DNA of 39,265 bases from Pseudomonadota bacterium (GTDB taxonomy: Bacteria; Pseudomonadota; Gammaproteobacteria; Steroidobacterales; Steroidobacteraceae): positions 1 to 39,265 of the forward strand of contig JAJYUL010000033.1 of assembly GCA_021792555.1 (NCBI GenBank). The letters are read 5' to 3'. Shown piece after piece: positions 16,675-26,844 of the stretch. The notes under the pieces were generated by a model. It made no database searches, was not told the DNA's origin, and worked only from the letters and a program-made list of their open reading frames with translations. The position numbers and the translations under genes were made by a program. Numbering within the stretch: the stretch's first letter is position 1; each line of letters starts with the position of its first letter.

Positions 16675-17373
16675 GTGAATACCATCGCGGAGATCAAGAA
16701 ATCGCTCGAGGGTCTTGCTGCCGATGAGCTCGCGCGCATCGCGCGGTGGCTGCAGGAGTTCATGTGCACGAGCGGGACGGGGGGCGGTGAAGTCCGGGAG
16801 CGGAAATTTCAGGAAACGCCGGATCAGCCGCTGTTCATGACGCAGGAGGAATACATGCGCCTCGAAGAGAAGAGCGCATTGCGTCACGAGTACGTCAACG
16901 GGCTGGTGTATGCGATGGGCGGGGCGAGCCTGGCGCACAATCGCATCGCACGAAGGCTCCTTGCGGCGCTCGAGACGTTTCTGCTCGGCGGTCCTTGCGA
17001 GCCGTTCATCCTGGACGCGAAGCTCGAGATCCGGATCGATTCCGATCAGATCGTCTATTACCCGGACTTGATGGTGGCCTGTCGGCCGCAAGAGCGGACG
17101 GGAACGTGCGTGCGCAATCCCGTTCTGGTGACCGAGATCCTCTCGCCGTCGACCCGACATATCGATTTGCGCGAGAAAGTGATGTGCTACGGCCGGGTTG
17201 CCTCGATCGAGGAGTACCTCGTCCTCTCCCAGGACGAGTGTCGGGCGATCCTGTATCGCAGGGCGGAGGGCTGGCGGCCGCGCGTCCATGCGCGGCCGGA
17301 TGCGCTCATCGAGTTTCGCTCGATCGGGATGTCTTGGGCGCTCGCGAGTGTATACGAGGGAACGCTCTGCTGA
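16675..17373 (+). CDS. Uma2-family PD-(D/E)xK protein with antitoxin-like N-terminal segment
   Basis: A 232-residue protein. Residues about 52-232 are a Uma2 (DUF820) restriction-endonuclease-fold domain: RHEYVNGLVYAMGGAS (E71), YYPDLMVAC (D131), VTEILSPSTRHIDLREK (E154, K168) form the PD-(D/E)xK site, and MCYGRVASIEEYLVLSQ follows. All catalytic positions look intact. Residues 1-30 (MNTIAEIKKSLEGLAADELA...) are a short helical block of the kind found in small addiction-module antitoxins. It is not usual in Uma2 proteins, which normally start near the M55 equivalent. GTG at 16675 follows GGAG by 6 bases. Uma2 proteins are abundant in cyanobacteria and scattered elsewhere. Their cellular target is unknown. 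Confidence 0.82.
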   Translation: MNTIAEIKKSLEGLAADELARIARWLQEFMCTSGTGGGEVRERKFQETPDQPLFMTQEEYMRLEEKSALRHEYVNGLVYAMGGASLAHNRIARRLLAALETFLLGGPCEPFILDAKLEIRIDSDQIVYYPDLMVACRPQERTGTCVRNPVLVTEILSPSTRHIDLREKVMCYGRVASIEEYLVLSQDECRAILYRRAEGWRPRVHARPDALIEFRSIGMSWALASVYEGTLC

Positions 17374-17391
17374 GCTGGGCGAGGCCGGTGA

Positions 17392-17778
17392 CTACAGCCG
17401 CTCGATCATCGTCGAGAGCAGTTCCCGCACCTTGCGCGCAGCCGGTTCAAGGGCGGGGTTGCCGGTCCGCTCCATGGCCGTCACCGGATCGACGGTGGCG
17501 ACCTCGACTTGCTTGTCGGCCGTCTCGCGCACGATCACATTGCACGGCAGCATGACCCCGAGCCGCGCCTCCGCCCCGAGCGCCTCGTGCGCAATGCGGG
17601 GATTGCAGGCGCCGAGGATGCGGTACTTGGGCATCTCCGCGCCGATCTTCGCCTTAAGGGTTGCCTGTACGTCGATGTCGCTGAGGACCCCGAAGCCCTG
17701 CTCTTTCAGGCCGGCGGTAACCGCCGCGATGGCGGCCTCGAAGTCCTTATCCAGTGTCTTGGCAATGTAGTAGCTCAT
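17392..17778 (-). CDS. DUF302 family protein
   Basis: A 128-residue soluble protein of the DUF302 family. Diagnostic motifs are FEAAIAAVTAGLKEQGFGVLSDIDV, YRILGACNPRIAHEAL and GVMLPCNVIVRE, with two conserved cysteines (in GACNP and LPCNV). The end is a helix rich in R/E. The function of the family is unknown, though members are often found near redox or sulfur genes. It starts 30 bases after the alcohol dehydrogenase stop and has a GGAG before its ATG, so it is the last gene of the AKR-ADH-DUF302 cluster. Confidence 0.88.
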   Translation of the reverse strand: MSYYIAKTLDKDFEAAIAAVTAGLKEQGFGVLSDIDVQATLKAKIGAEMPKYRILGACNPRIAHEALGAEARLGVMLPCNVIVRETADKQVEVATVDPVTAMERTGNPALEPAARKVRELLSTMIERL

Positions 17779-17808
17779 GATGTTCTCCGCTCTTTACGGA
17801 CGGGCGAG

Positions 17809-18864
17809 TCAGCCCTTCAGGGACGCCATGTCGATGACGAAGCGGTACTTGACGTCTGCCTTGAGCAGCCGCTCGTAGGCCTCGTTGACGCGTTGGATGG
17901 GGATCACCTCGACGTCCGCCGTGATGTTGTGCTCGCCGCAGAAATCGAGCATCTCCTGTGTCTCGGGCAGACCGCCGTTGATCGAGCCGGACAGGGTGCG
18001 CTGACCGGTGAGCAGCGAGAACGCCGGGATGAGGAACGGCTGCTCGGGTGCGCCGACGAGCGTGAGATTGCCGTCGTTGCGCAGCAGGTTCAGGTACGCG
18101 TTGATGTCGTGCGCGGCCGAGACCGTATCGAGAATGAAATCGAAGCTGCCGGCGTGCTGGCGCATCTCCTCGGCGTTGCGCGTGACGATCACCGCATCGG
18201 CGCCGAGCCGCCGCGCGTCCTCACGCTTGGCGGGCGAGGTGGTGAGCACGTGCACGTGCGCGCCCATGGCGTGCGCGAGCTTCACGCCCATGTGCCCGAG
18301 CCCGCCGAGACCGACGATGCCGACCTTGGTGCCGCGGCCGACCTTCTGGCGGCGCAGCGGCGCATAGGTGGTGATGCCGGCGCACAGCAGCGGAGCGGCG
18401 CCGGCCGGATCGAGGCTCTCCGGAACGCGCACCACGAAGCGCTCCTCGACCACGATGCTCTCGGAGTAGCCGCCGTAGGTGACCCCGCCGGTATGCTTGT
18501 CCGGGGCGTTGTAGGTGAGCACCACATTGGCGCAGAGCTGCTCGTGCCCGGCGCGGCATTCGGGACAGGTGCCGTCGGAGTCGACCTGACAGCCGACGCC
18601 GACCAGATCGCCGCGCTTGTAGCGCTTGACGGCCGGGCCGACCGCGCTCACGCGCCCGATGATCTCGTGTCCGGGCACGAGCGGATAGACCGCCGGCATG
18701 GCCTCGTGCCATTCGTCGCGCACCAGGTGCAGATCGGAGTGACACACTCCGCAGAAGAGAATCTCGATGCGTACGTCCGTGGCCGTCGGCTCGCGCCGCT
18801 CGATGCTGAGCGGGGCGAGAGGCGAGACGGCGCTTGCGGCTGCGTATGCTTTGGCCTTGTACAT
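17809..18864 (-). CDS. Zinc-dependent NAD(P) alcohol/aldehyde reductase (YahK/CAD type)
   Basis: A 351-residue medium-chain alcohol dehydrogenase that most likely reduces aldehydes with NADPH. The catalytic zinc site is seen in FCGVCHSDLHLVRDEW and YPLVPGHEIIGRV, and the cofactor strand is VGIVGLGGLGHMGVKLAHAMG. In the structural-zinc loop CQVDSDGTCPECRAG..C the first of the usual four cysteines is an Asp (DSD instead of DSC), while three cysteines remain. Asp can replace Cys as a ligand, so the site may still bind zinc. The ATG at 18864 follows AAGGAG. Gene order with an aldo/keto reductase upstream and DUF302 downstream suggests an aldehyde-detoxifying cluster. Confidence 0.92.
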   Translation of the reverse strand: MYKAKAYAAASAVSPLAPLSIERREPTATDVRIEILFCGVCHSDLHLVRDEWHEAMPAVYPLVPGHEIIGRVSAVGPAVKRYKRGDLVGVGCQVDSDGTCPECRAGHEQLCANVVLTYNAPDKHTGGVTYGGYSESIVVEERFVVRVPESLDPAGAAPLLCAGITTYAPLRRQKVGRGTKVGIVGLGGLGHMGVKLAHAMGAHVHVLTTSPAKREDARRLGADAVIVTRNAEEMRQHAGSFDFILDTVSAAHDINAYLNLLRNDGNLTLVGAPEQPFLIPAFSLLTGQRTLSGSINGGLPETQEMLDFCGEHNITADVEVIPIQRVNEAYERLLKADVKYRFVIDMASLKG

Positions 18865-18952
18865 CGAATCGAACTCCTTGAGATCATTGCGGGCGGCGCA
18901 CCATGATACTGAGCGCCGCGCCGGGCGTTCCAGCGGGCAGGCGCGCCGGTCT

Positions 18953-22182
<3,230 letters not shown>

Positions 22183-22194
22183 GGGGGGCGGTCC

Positions 22195-22470
22195 ATGGCT
22201 CACCGCGCGAAGAACGGGGAGGAGGAGCCCTGGGTGGTGCTTCAGGCCTGCCCCGAGCCGATCGGCGCGCAGGTGCTCGCCGGACGGCTGCAGGCCGATG
22301 GCATCCCGGCGCGTGTCAGTACGTTCTCCCCGATACCCGGTCTCGAGCAGAACGCCGAGGTGCAGGTGCCGCGCGCGTTCCTGGTGCGAGCGCAGCAGGC
22401 GCTGGCCGCGCAGCGGCCGAGCGAGGAGGAGCTGGCCGACCTTGCCGCGCGCACCCCGCCGGAGGAATGA
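22195..22470 (+). CDS. Small DUF2007-like protein
   Basis: A 91-residue acidic soluble protein with a DUF2007-like pattern: WVVLQACPEPIGAQVLAGRL, then QADGIPARVSTF and VQVPRAFLVRAQQAL, i.e. a strand, a helix, 'L-x-x-x-G-I-x-A' and a second helix. DUF2007 is described as a possible signal-transducing domain, without known mechanism. It follows the S9 peptidase by 12 bases, with a G-rich Shine-Dalgarno in the gap, and probably shares its transcript. Confidence 0.65.
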   Translation: MAHRAKNGEEEPWVVLQACPEPIGAQVLAGRLQADGIPARVSTFSPIPGLEQNAEVQVPRAFLVRAQQALAAQRPSEEELADLAARTPPEE

Positions 22471-22483
22471 GTCAGCGCAGCGC

Positions 22484-23668
22484 TCAGGCTGACGCGGGCG
22501 GCGGCTCGGACTGCCGCCGGCGCGGCGCCAGGGCGAGCGCGCCGGCGGACAGAAACACCACGAGCAGCACCGCGCCGTCCATATAGGACGGCAGGTGCAG
22601 CTGGCGGCGCGCGTCGAGGTACAGCACCACGGTGATCAGTCCGCGCGGGGCGATCCAGGTGAGCGTGGCGGCGAAGGAGCGACCGAGCGGCCGCAGCATC
22701 GCATAGCGTGCGCCGTAAACGACGATCAGGATGAGCGCCGCGGCGGCCCAGGAGCGCGCCGAGCCGAAATCGGCGGGGTTGGTCGTGTAGCCGAGCAGAA
22801 AGAAGAAGAATCCGCGCACCGCGAAGGTCAGTTCCTGCACGAGCACCTTGAACTCCCCGACCGTCTGCGAGGAGATCTTCTCGGCGATGCGTGCAACGCC
22901 CGGGATGCGCACGAGCGCCGCACGGTTGTTGAGCATCAGCCCGAACAGCAGCACCATGATGAGCGGCGAGAGGTGCAGCAGCTCGCCTGCCGCATACAGC
23001 GCAAACAGGCCGGCGAGCAGGGGTACGTAGCGCACGTGCGCGGTGGCACGTGTGGAGATCGCCACCAGTGCGATGGAACAGGCGATGGCCAGCAGCAGAG
23101 AGAGCAGGCCGCCGCCGGCCAGCCCCGTGACAAAGCCATGCAGTGTGGCGCCGGAGTGCACGAGGGCGAAAAAGGCGAGCACCCCGAGGATGTCCGATGT
23201 GGAGCTCTCGTAGACGATGAATTCGCGCGCCTCGGCGTCGAGGGTGCGGCTCGCCGGTATCGCGACCGAGCTGCTGATCAGCGCAAGCGGCGTCGCCAGG
23301 ATCGCGCCCTGAAAATAGGTGAGCTCGAGCAGCCCGGCAGCGATCGCCGCGAAGACCGCGCCGTAGAAGAGCAGCGCGAACGCGGCGAGCGCGAAGGCGG
23401 TGAGGGCGGGCTTGAGCCGCTCACGCTTAAGCTCAATGTCGAGCGCGCCCTCGAGCACGATCAGCACCAGTGCGACCGCACCGGCGACCGGCACGACGGC
23501 GCCGATTCCCTCGACCAGCATCCCCATCGAGCGCAGCGCGGGTTTGGCCGCGAGGCCGAGCGCAATCATCGCGATCACCGAGGGGAAGCCCGAGGTCCGA
23601 TCGACGTGCTCGACCGCGAAGGTGATCAGCAGGAACAGGGAGGCGACGAGAATCGCCACGTAAATCAT
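22484..23668 (-). CDS. Cation:proton antiporter (CPA family)
   Basis: A 394-residue membrane protein with about 12 helices of the monovalent cation:proton antiporter superfamily. Family-like segments are LVLIVLEGALDIEL (helix 3-4), TPLALISSSVAIPA (unwound helix 4) and FIVYESSTSDILGVLAFF (helix 5). In helix 5 the usual Asn/Asp-Asp pair reads Ser-Asp, as expected for an electroneutral type rather than an NhaA-like electrogenic one. WIAPRGLITVVLYLD (helix 10-11) is also present. No C-terminal RCK domain is present. The ATG at 23668 follows AAAGGA by 7 bases. It converges on the DUF2007-like gene, only 13 bases away. The transported ion is not known. Confidence 0.85.
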   Translation of the reverse strand: MIYVAILVASLFLLITFAVEHVDRTSGFPSVIAMIALGLAAKPALRSMGMLVEGIGAVVPVAGAVALVLIVLEGALDIELKRERLKPALTAFALAAFALLFYGAVFAAIAAGLLELTYFQGAILATPLALISSSVAIPASRTLDAEAREFIVYESSTSDILGVLAFFALVHSGATLHGFVTGLAGGGLLSLLLAIACSIALVAISTRATAHVRYVPLLAGLFALYAAGELLHLSPLIMVLLFGLMLNNRAALVRIPGVARIAEKISSQTVGEFKVLVQELTFAVRGFFFFLLGYTTNPADFGSARSWAAAALILIVVYGARYAMLRPLGRSFAATLTWIAPRGLITVVLYLDARRQLHLPSYMDGAVLLVVFLSAGALALAPRRRQSEPPPASA

Positions 23669-23709
23669 CAGCGTATCCTTTCTCCGCGCTGCTTCCGGCC
23701 GGGGTCAGT

Positions 23710-23870
23710 CTAGCAGTCCGCGCCGCGGGCAGCGACGGCGGCCCCATCCGCGCGCAGCAGCGCCCCCTCGCGCGTGCCCGTGCCGAGTTGGGGCCGCGCG
23801 AGCTGCATGCCTCGGGCGCGATCGAGCTCTAATCCCTCCCGCCGCAGAATCGCCCACGTGTCGTCACAAG
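23710..23870 (-). pseudogene. Possible 3' relic of a lost gene (unidentified)
   Basis: The minus strand can be read as a protein-like stretch: CDDTWAILRREGLELDRARG, then MQLARPQLGTGTREGALLRA and a stop at 23710. It has the strong third-position G/C bias of the neighbouring genes, but no start or upstream domain. It looks like the C-terminal end of a truncated coding region. I cannot name the family. The stretch between 23669 and 24114 otherwise holds only the promoter of the next gene. Confidence 0.3.
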
Positions 23871-23930
23871 GCTCGTGTCGCCTCGCTCGGCGAGGCCCCA
23901 GTGTCAAGAATCCGCAACATTTCCCAAAGC

Positions 23931-23960
23931 TTGACAAGTTTTGAACACGGGGCCTATTCT
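23931..23960 (+). promoter_or_regulatory. Sigma-70 promoter of the EXORDIUM-like gene
   Basis: A perfect -35 box TTGACA (23931-23936) is followed after 18 bases by TATTCT (23955-23960, 4 of 6). The local sequence is clearly A/T-richer than its surroundings. Transcription would start near 23967, giving a leader of about 150 bases before the ATG at 24115. Confidence 0.6.
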
Positions 23961-24114
23961 GATTTTCAGCAGGCAAGTGCGCGCAGATGCACGGGGGATT
24001 CCACACCAGCATCACAACGCACAGCCCGTGTGTTCCATGACGGATTGCCCGGATAACAAGCTCAACAGCGCATCACCGGGCCGAATAGCAACAACACGAA
24101 AGAGGAGTGGCAGC

Positions 24115-25281
24115 ATGCGATCTTTGCGTTTTCTACGGCACACGCTGATTGTCGCGACAGGAACGGTGGCCGCGTTCCTCGCCTGTGGGGCAGCCCAAGC
24201 GCAGCAGCAGCACACCTTCAAGCTGACGGTGAGTCCGACGGGTTACGACCACTACCAGGCGAGCCATGCTCAGAAGGCGGGCATTCACTTGATGACCGCG
24301 AATACCCCGGCGGGTCTGGCGGCGAAGCGCCTGGGCCGCTTCGGCATGACGCAGGACCACTCGCAGGGAGGCGCCTTCGGAGGCGGTGATTGGGGTCAGG
24401 GCGAGAGCGGCACCCGCTACCCCGGCACGCTGTCGTATCACGGCGGCCATGTCGTGCGCTTCGCGAAGGAATACCTGATCTACGTGAACATGCAGTCGAA
24501 CGGCAACTGCGATTCGATTGCGACCTGCTGGGGCGATCCGCACCGCTTCCTCAGCGATCTCGGGCAGAGCCGCTTCATTCACATCGTCGATCAGTACGTC
24601 GGCGCCCAGAGCGGTGATCGCTATCGCCCGTCGCGCGATGTGATTGAGGTGAGCTATCCCTCGGCGCCCGGTGTGCCGTACACCGATCTCGACGTGCAGA
24701 CGATCGTATACGCCGTGACCAGCCAGCTTGGCCTGCCGGGCGGCTATCACGCCATCTACGACGTCTTCCTGCCGCCAGGACAGGACGAGTGCGCGGGCCC
24801 CGGCCAGTGCTATTCGCCTGACAACCCGAGCACGTTCGTGTTCTGCGCCTATCACGGCACCGCGATCTTCCCGGGCGTCGGTCCGGTCCTCTACACAGTC
24901 GAGCCATTCCAGGACGTCAGCGGATGCTCGGTGCGGCCCAATACTCCCAACGGGCAGTTCATCGACTCGACCAACAACGTCCTCTCGCACGAGACGATCG
25001 AGACCATCACCGACCCGAATGTCGCCGGTGCCTGGCCGACCGGCTGGTGGAACGAGCTGTCCAACGCGATGTTCGGGCAGGAGATCGGCGACGAGTGCAG
25101 CTTCCTCGCGATCAATCCGCCGCCGCCGGCGCTGCCGGGTCCGCAGACGACCGTGTTCTTCGACCCGAGCAACGTCGACCTGAACGGTCACCCATATGCC
25201 ATCCAGCCGGAATACAGCAACGCGCAGCACGGCTGTGCCACCTCGCCACCCAACGGGGGGGATGGTTGGGGTAACGGCTAG
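24115..25281 (+). CDS. Secreted EXORDIUM-like protein
   Basis: A 388-residue exported protein. A signal peptide (MRSLRFLRHTLIVATGTVAA, ending near AQAQQQ) is followed by a Gly-rich linker. The mature region contains GTLSYHGGHVV with YLIYVNM, resembling the start of plant EXORDIUM/phosphate-induced-1 domains ('YHxGxxxxG..xxxxIxY'). Central GGYHAIYDVFLPP and ECAGPGQCYSPDNP recall their 'GYH...CpGxCa' part, and the end block SHETIETITDPNVAGAW with GQEIGDECSF recalls 'AHELxExxTNPxxNAW...EIGDxC'. Seven or more cysteines suggest disulfides. The H-E-x-x-E-x-x-T-D-P motif resembles a metal site, but activity is unproven. ATG at 24115 has AGAGGAG upstream. A promoter precedes it and a terminator follows it, so it is monocistronic. 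Confidence 0.7.
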   Translation: MRSLRFLRHTLIVATGTVAAFLACGAAQAQQQHTFKLTVSPTGYDHYQASHAQKAGIHLMTANTPAGLAAKRLGRFGMTQDHSQGGAFGGGDWGQGESGTRYPGTLSYHGGHVVRFAKEYLIYVNMQSNGNCDSIATCWGDPHRFLSDLGQSRFIHIVDQYVGAQSGDRYRPSRDVIEVSYPSAPGVPYTDLDVQTIVYAVTSQLGLPGGYHAIYDVFLPPGQDECAGPGQCYSPDNPSTFVFCAYHGTAIFPGVGPVLYTVEPFQDVSGCSVRPNTPNGQFIDSTNNVLSHETIETITDPNVAGAWPTGWWNELSNAMFGQEIGDECSFLAINPPPPALPGPQTTVFFDPSNVDLNGHPYAIQPEYSNAQHGCATSPPNGGDGWGNG

Positions 25282-25390
25282 CGCGGTGTCCTGATCAAAC
25301 AATGGGTCTGAGCGCGGTGAGCGGCAGTCACTGCGCGGGGTGACCGCCCGCAGCCGGGAGTGGATCCCGGCCGCGGGAGCCGAACGGTGC

Positions 25391-25424
25391 GCCTCTGCCC
25401 GCGAATGCGGGCAGAGGCGTCTTT
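25391..25424 (+). terminator. Terminator hairpin after the EXORDIUM-like gene
   Basis: A perfect 12-base stem GCCTCTGCCCGC / GCGGGCAGAGGC (25391-25402 and 25407-25418) closes a GAAT loop and is followed by GTCTTTA. The T-run is short but the stem is very stable. A group II intron begins 9-11 bases beyond the stem, the position class C introns choose. Confidence 0.8.
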
Positions 25425-25426
25425 AC

Positions 25427-25918
25427 GTGTGCGCCCGGCACGGGCGCACTCTTGCGGGAGCAGGTCGCGCCGCGAGCGGGTGACGGTGAGCGGAGTGAAG
25501 CGCAACTGCGGGAGGGTGACCGACCGTGGGAAGGAAGCGTGGCGCGAAGGTGCGACCCGGTGAACAAGAAGCGGGTAGAAGCCCCTGCCGCGCAGGGCGA
25601 GCGGGCATGAAAGCGCGAAGCTCTCGTGACCAAGGCTCAGGCGGTGTCAGCCCGGCAGGTGTGCGGTGAAAAAATGCGTTCTCACCCCGGGGGGAGGCTG
25701 AAAGCCCGACGTGGTGACACGGGGCGGGAAGTCAGCAGAGGCCGTACTGATGGAGCAACAGTGGCCACGCGCTCAACCGCGTTCTGACTATCGGCTATCT
25801 TGGGCGCCTCGGCATGCCTCGCCTCACCTGACCGCAACTTCTCGAGCCGTCCGGTGCGGCCGCGCACGCCGGGTGGTATGGCGGGTGAGCGGTCCCCATG
25901 GACCGCCCCTATGCCGAT
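25427..25918 (+). mobile_element. Group II intron, reverse-transcriptase ORF deleted
   Basis: The 5' end GTGTGCGCCC opens an 8-base stem (GTGCGCCC/GGGCGCAC, 25429-25449), as in bacterial group II introns. About 300 bases of domain I-III-like sequence follow, with A/G-rich single strands such as GGTGAAAAAATGCG. They end in GGAAGTCAGCAGAGGCCGTA (25731-25752), the conserved stretch found just before intron-encoded ORFs. Instead of about 1.3 kb of ORF, only about 90 bases separate this from the 3' end. One frame there reads like an ORF tail ending LGRLGMPRLT-stop. Domain V is likely at 25844-25879: GAGCCG with the AGC triad, a CG bulge and TGCG/CGCA capped by GCCG. Domain VI is a GCGGTCC/GGACCGC hairpin ending CCCTATGCCGAT, with a branch-point A seven bases from the end. 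Confidence 0.78.
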
Positions 25919-25943
25919 CTGGCCGGTTCGGCGGCGCGCCGCC

Positions 25944-26750
25944 TCAGTGCGCGGCGCGCTCGAGCAGGTGGGATTCGAACGGCGTGCGCAGCGCGCGCAG
26001 CGCTTCGGCCGAGACCTGCGGCAGCGCCTCGAGCGCCGGGCGCGCGAAGTAGTAGCCTTGCAGCAGATGGATGCCGAGCTCGCGCAGGCACAGAGCCTCA
26101 TCGAGCGACTCGATGCCCTCGGCGATCACGGTGATGCCGAGCTGCGCGCACATCTGTGCGATCGAGTGCGTGATGGTGCGGCGCACTCGGTCGGTGTGGA
26201 TGTTGCGGGTCAAGGCCATGTCGATCTTGACGATGTCCGGCTGGAACTGCGCGAGCAGATTCAATCCGGAATGCCCGGCGCCGAAATCATCGATCGCCGT
26301 GAGCATGCCGTGACGCTTGTATTCGGTGAAGATCGCCATCAGGTGCGCCGCATCGCGCGAGCGCTCATCTTCGGTCACCTCGAACACGATCTGATGCAGC
26401 GGAAAGCCGTTGCGTGCAGCCGCCTCGAGCGTGGCGCGGATGCACGCGGCAGGCTGATAGACCGCATTCGGCAGGAAGTTGATGTTGAGCAGGCTGTGCA
26501 TGCCCAGACCGGCCGCCAGCGTGATCGCGCGGACGCGGCACGCCTGATCGAATGCATAGCGGTTCTCCTCGGTGATGCGGCTCAACACCTCGTGCGCGCT
26601 GCCGCCGCCGATCGGTCGCACCAGCGCTTCGTGGGCGTAGACCGTGCCATGCTCGGTGTCCACGATCGGCTGGAAGGCCATGGTGAAGTCCGGGGCGAGG
26701 TCGGCATCCCGACAATTGCGGCAGCTGGGGCGGTTCGAGGAGGCGGGCAT
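25944..26750 (-). CDS. EAL-domain cyclic-di-GMP phosphodiesterase
   Basis: A 268-residue single-domain protein that hydrolyses cyclic di-GMP to pGpG. All key EAL residues are visible: the signature E41-A-L in HEALVRP, N91 in NINFLPN, E124 in FEVTEDE and D154/D155 in AIDDFGAGHSGL. K175 in VKIDMAL, E211/E214 in AEGIES and Q231 in LLQGYYFARP complete the set, so it should be active. There is no GGDEF or membrane part. A short N-terminal tail with two close cysteines (SCRNC, residues 9-13) may bind metal or sense redox. The ATG at 26750 has AAGGA 8 bases upstream, so the long upstream frame is rejected. It ends 25 bases from the group II intron's 3' end. Confidence 0.93.
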   Translation of the reverse strand: MPASSNRPSCRNCRDADLAPDFTMAFQPIVDTEHGTVYAHEALVRPIGGGSAHEVLSRITEENRYAFDQACRVRAITLAAGLGMHSLLNINFLPNAVYQPAACIRATLEAAARNGFPLHQIVFEVTEDERSRDAAHLMAIFTEYKRHGMLTAIDDFGAGHSGLNLLAQFQPDIVKIDMALTRNIHTDRVRRTITHSIAQMCAQLGITVIAEGIESLDEALCLRELGIHLLQGYYFARPALEALPQVSAEALRALRTPFESHLLERAAH

Positions 26751-26844
26751 GATCGATTCCTTGTGCGATACGCGCAGGAGGGTATCGGCCGGAAAGGCGG
26801 AGGGCTTGAGCGGACGGGGAGCTCGCGTGCGAGGCGCGTGAGGA

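Noticed and set aside
25960-25990. GGGATTCGAAC, resembling a tRNA T-arm
   Set aside because: It encodes the C-terminus of the EAL protein, and no acceptor or anticodon stems can be formed around it.
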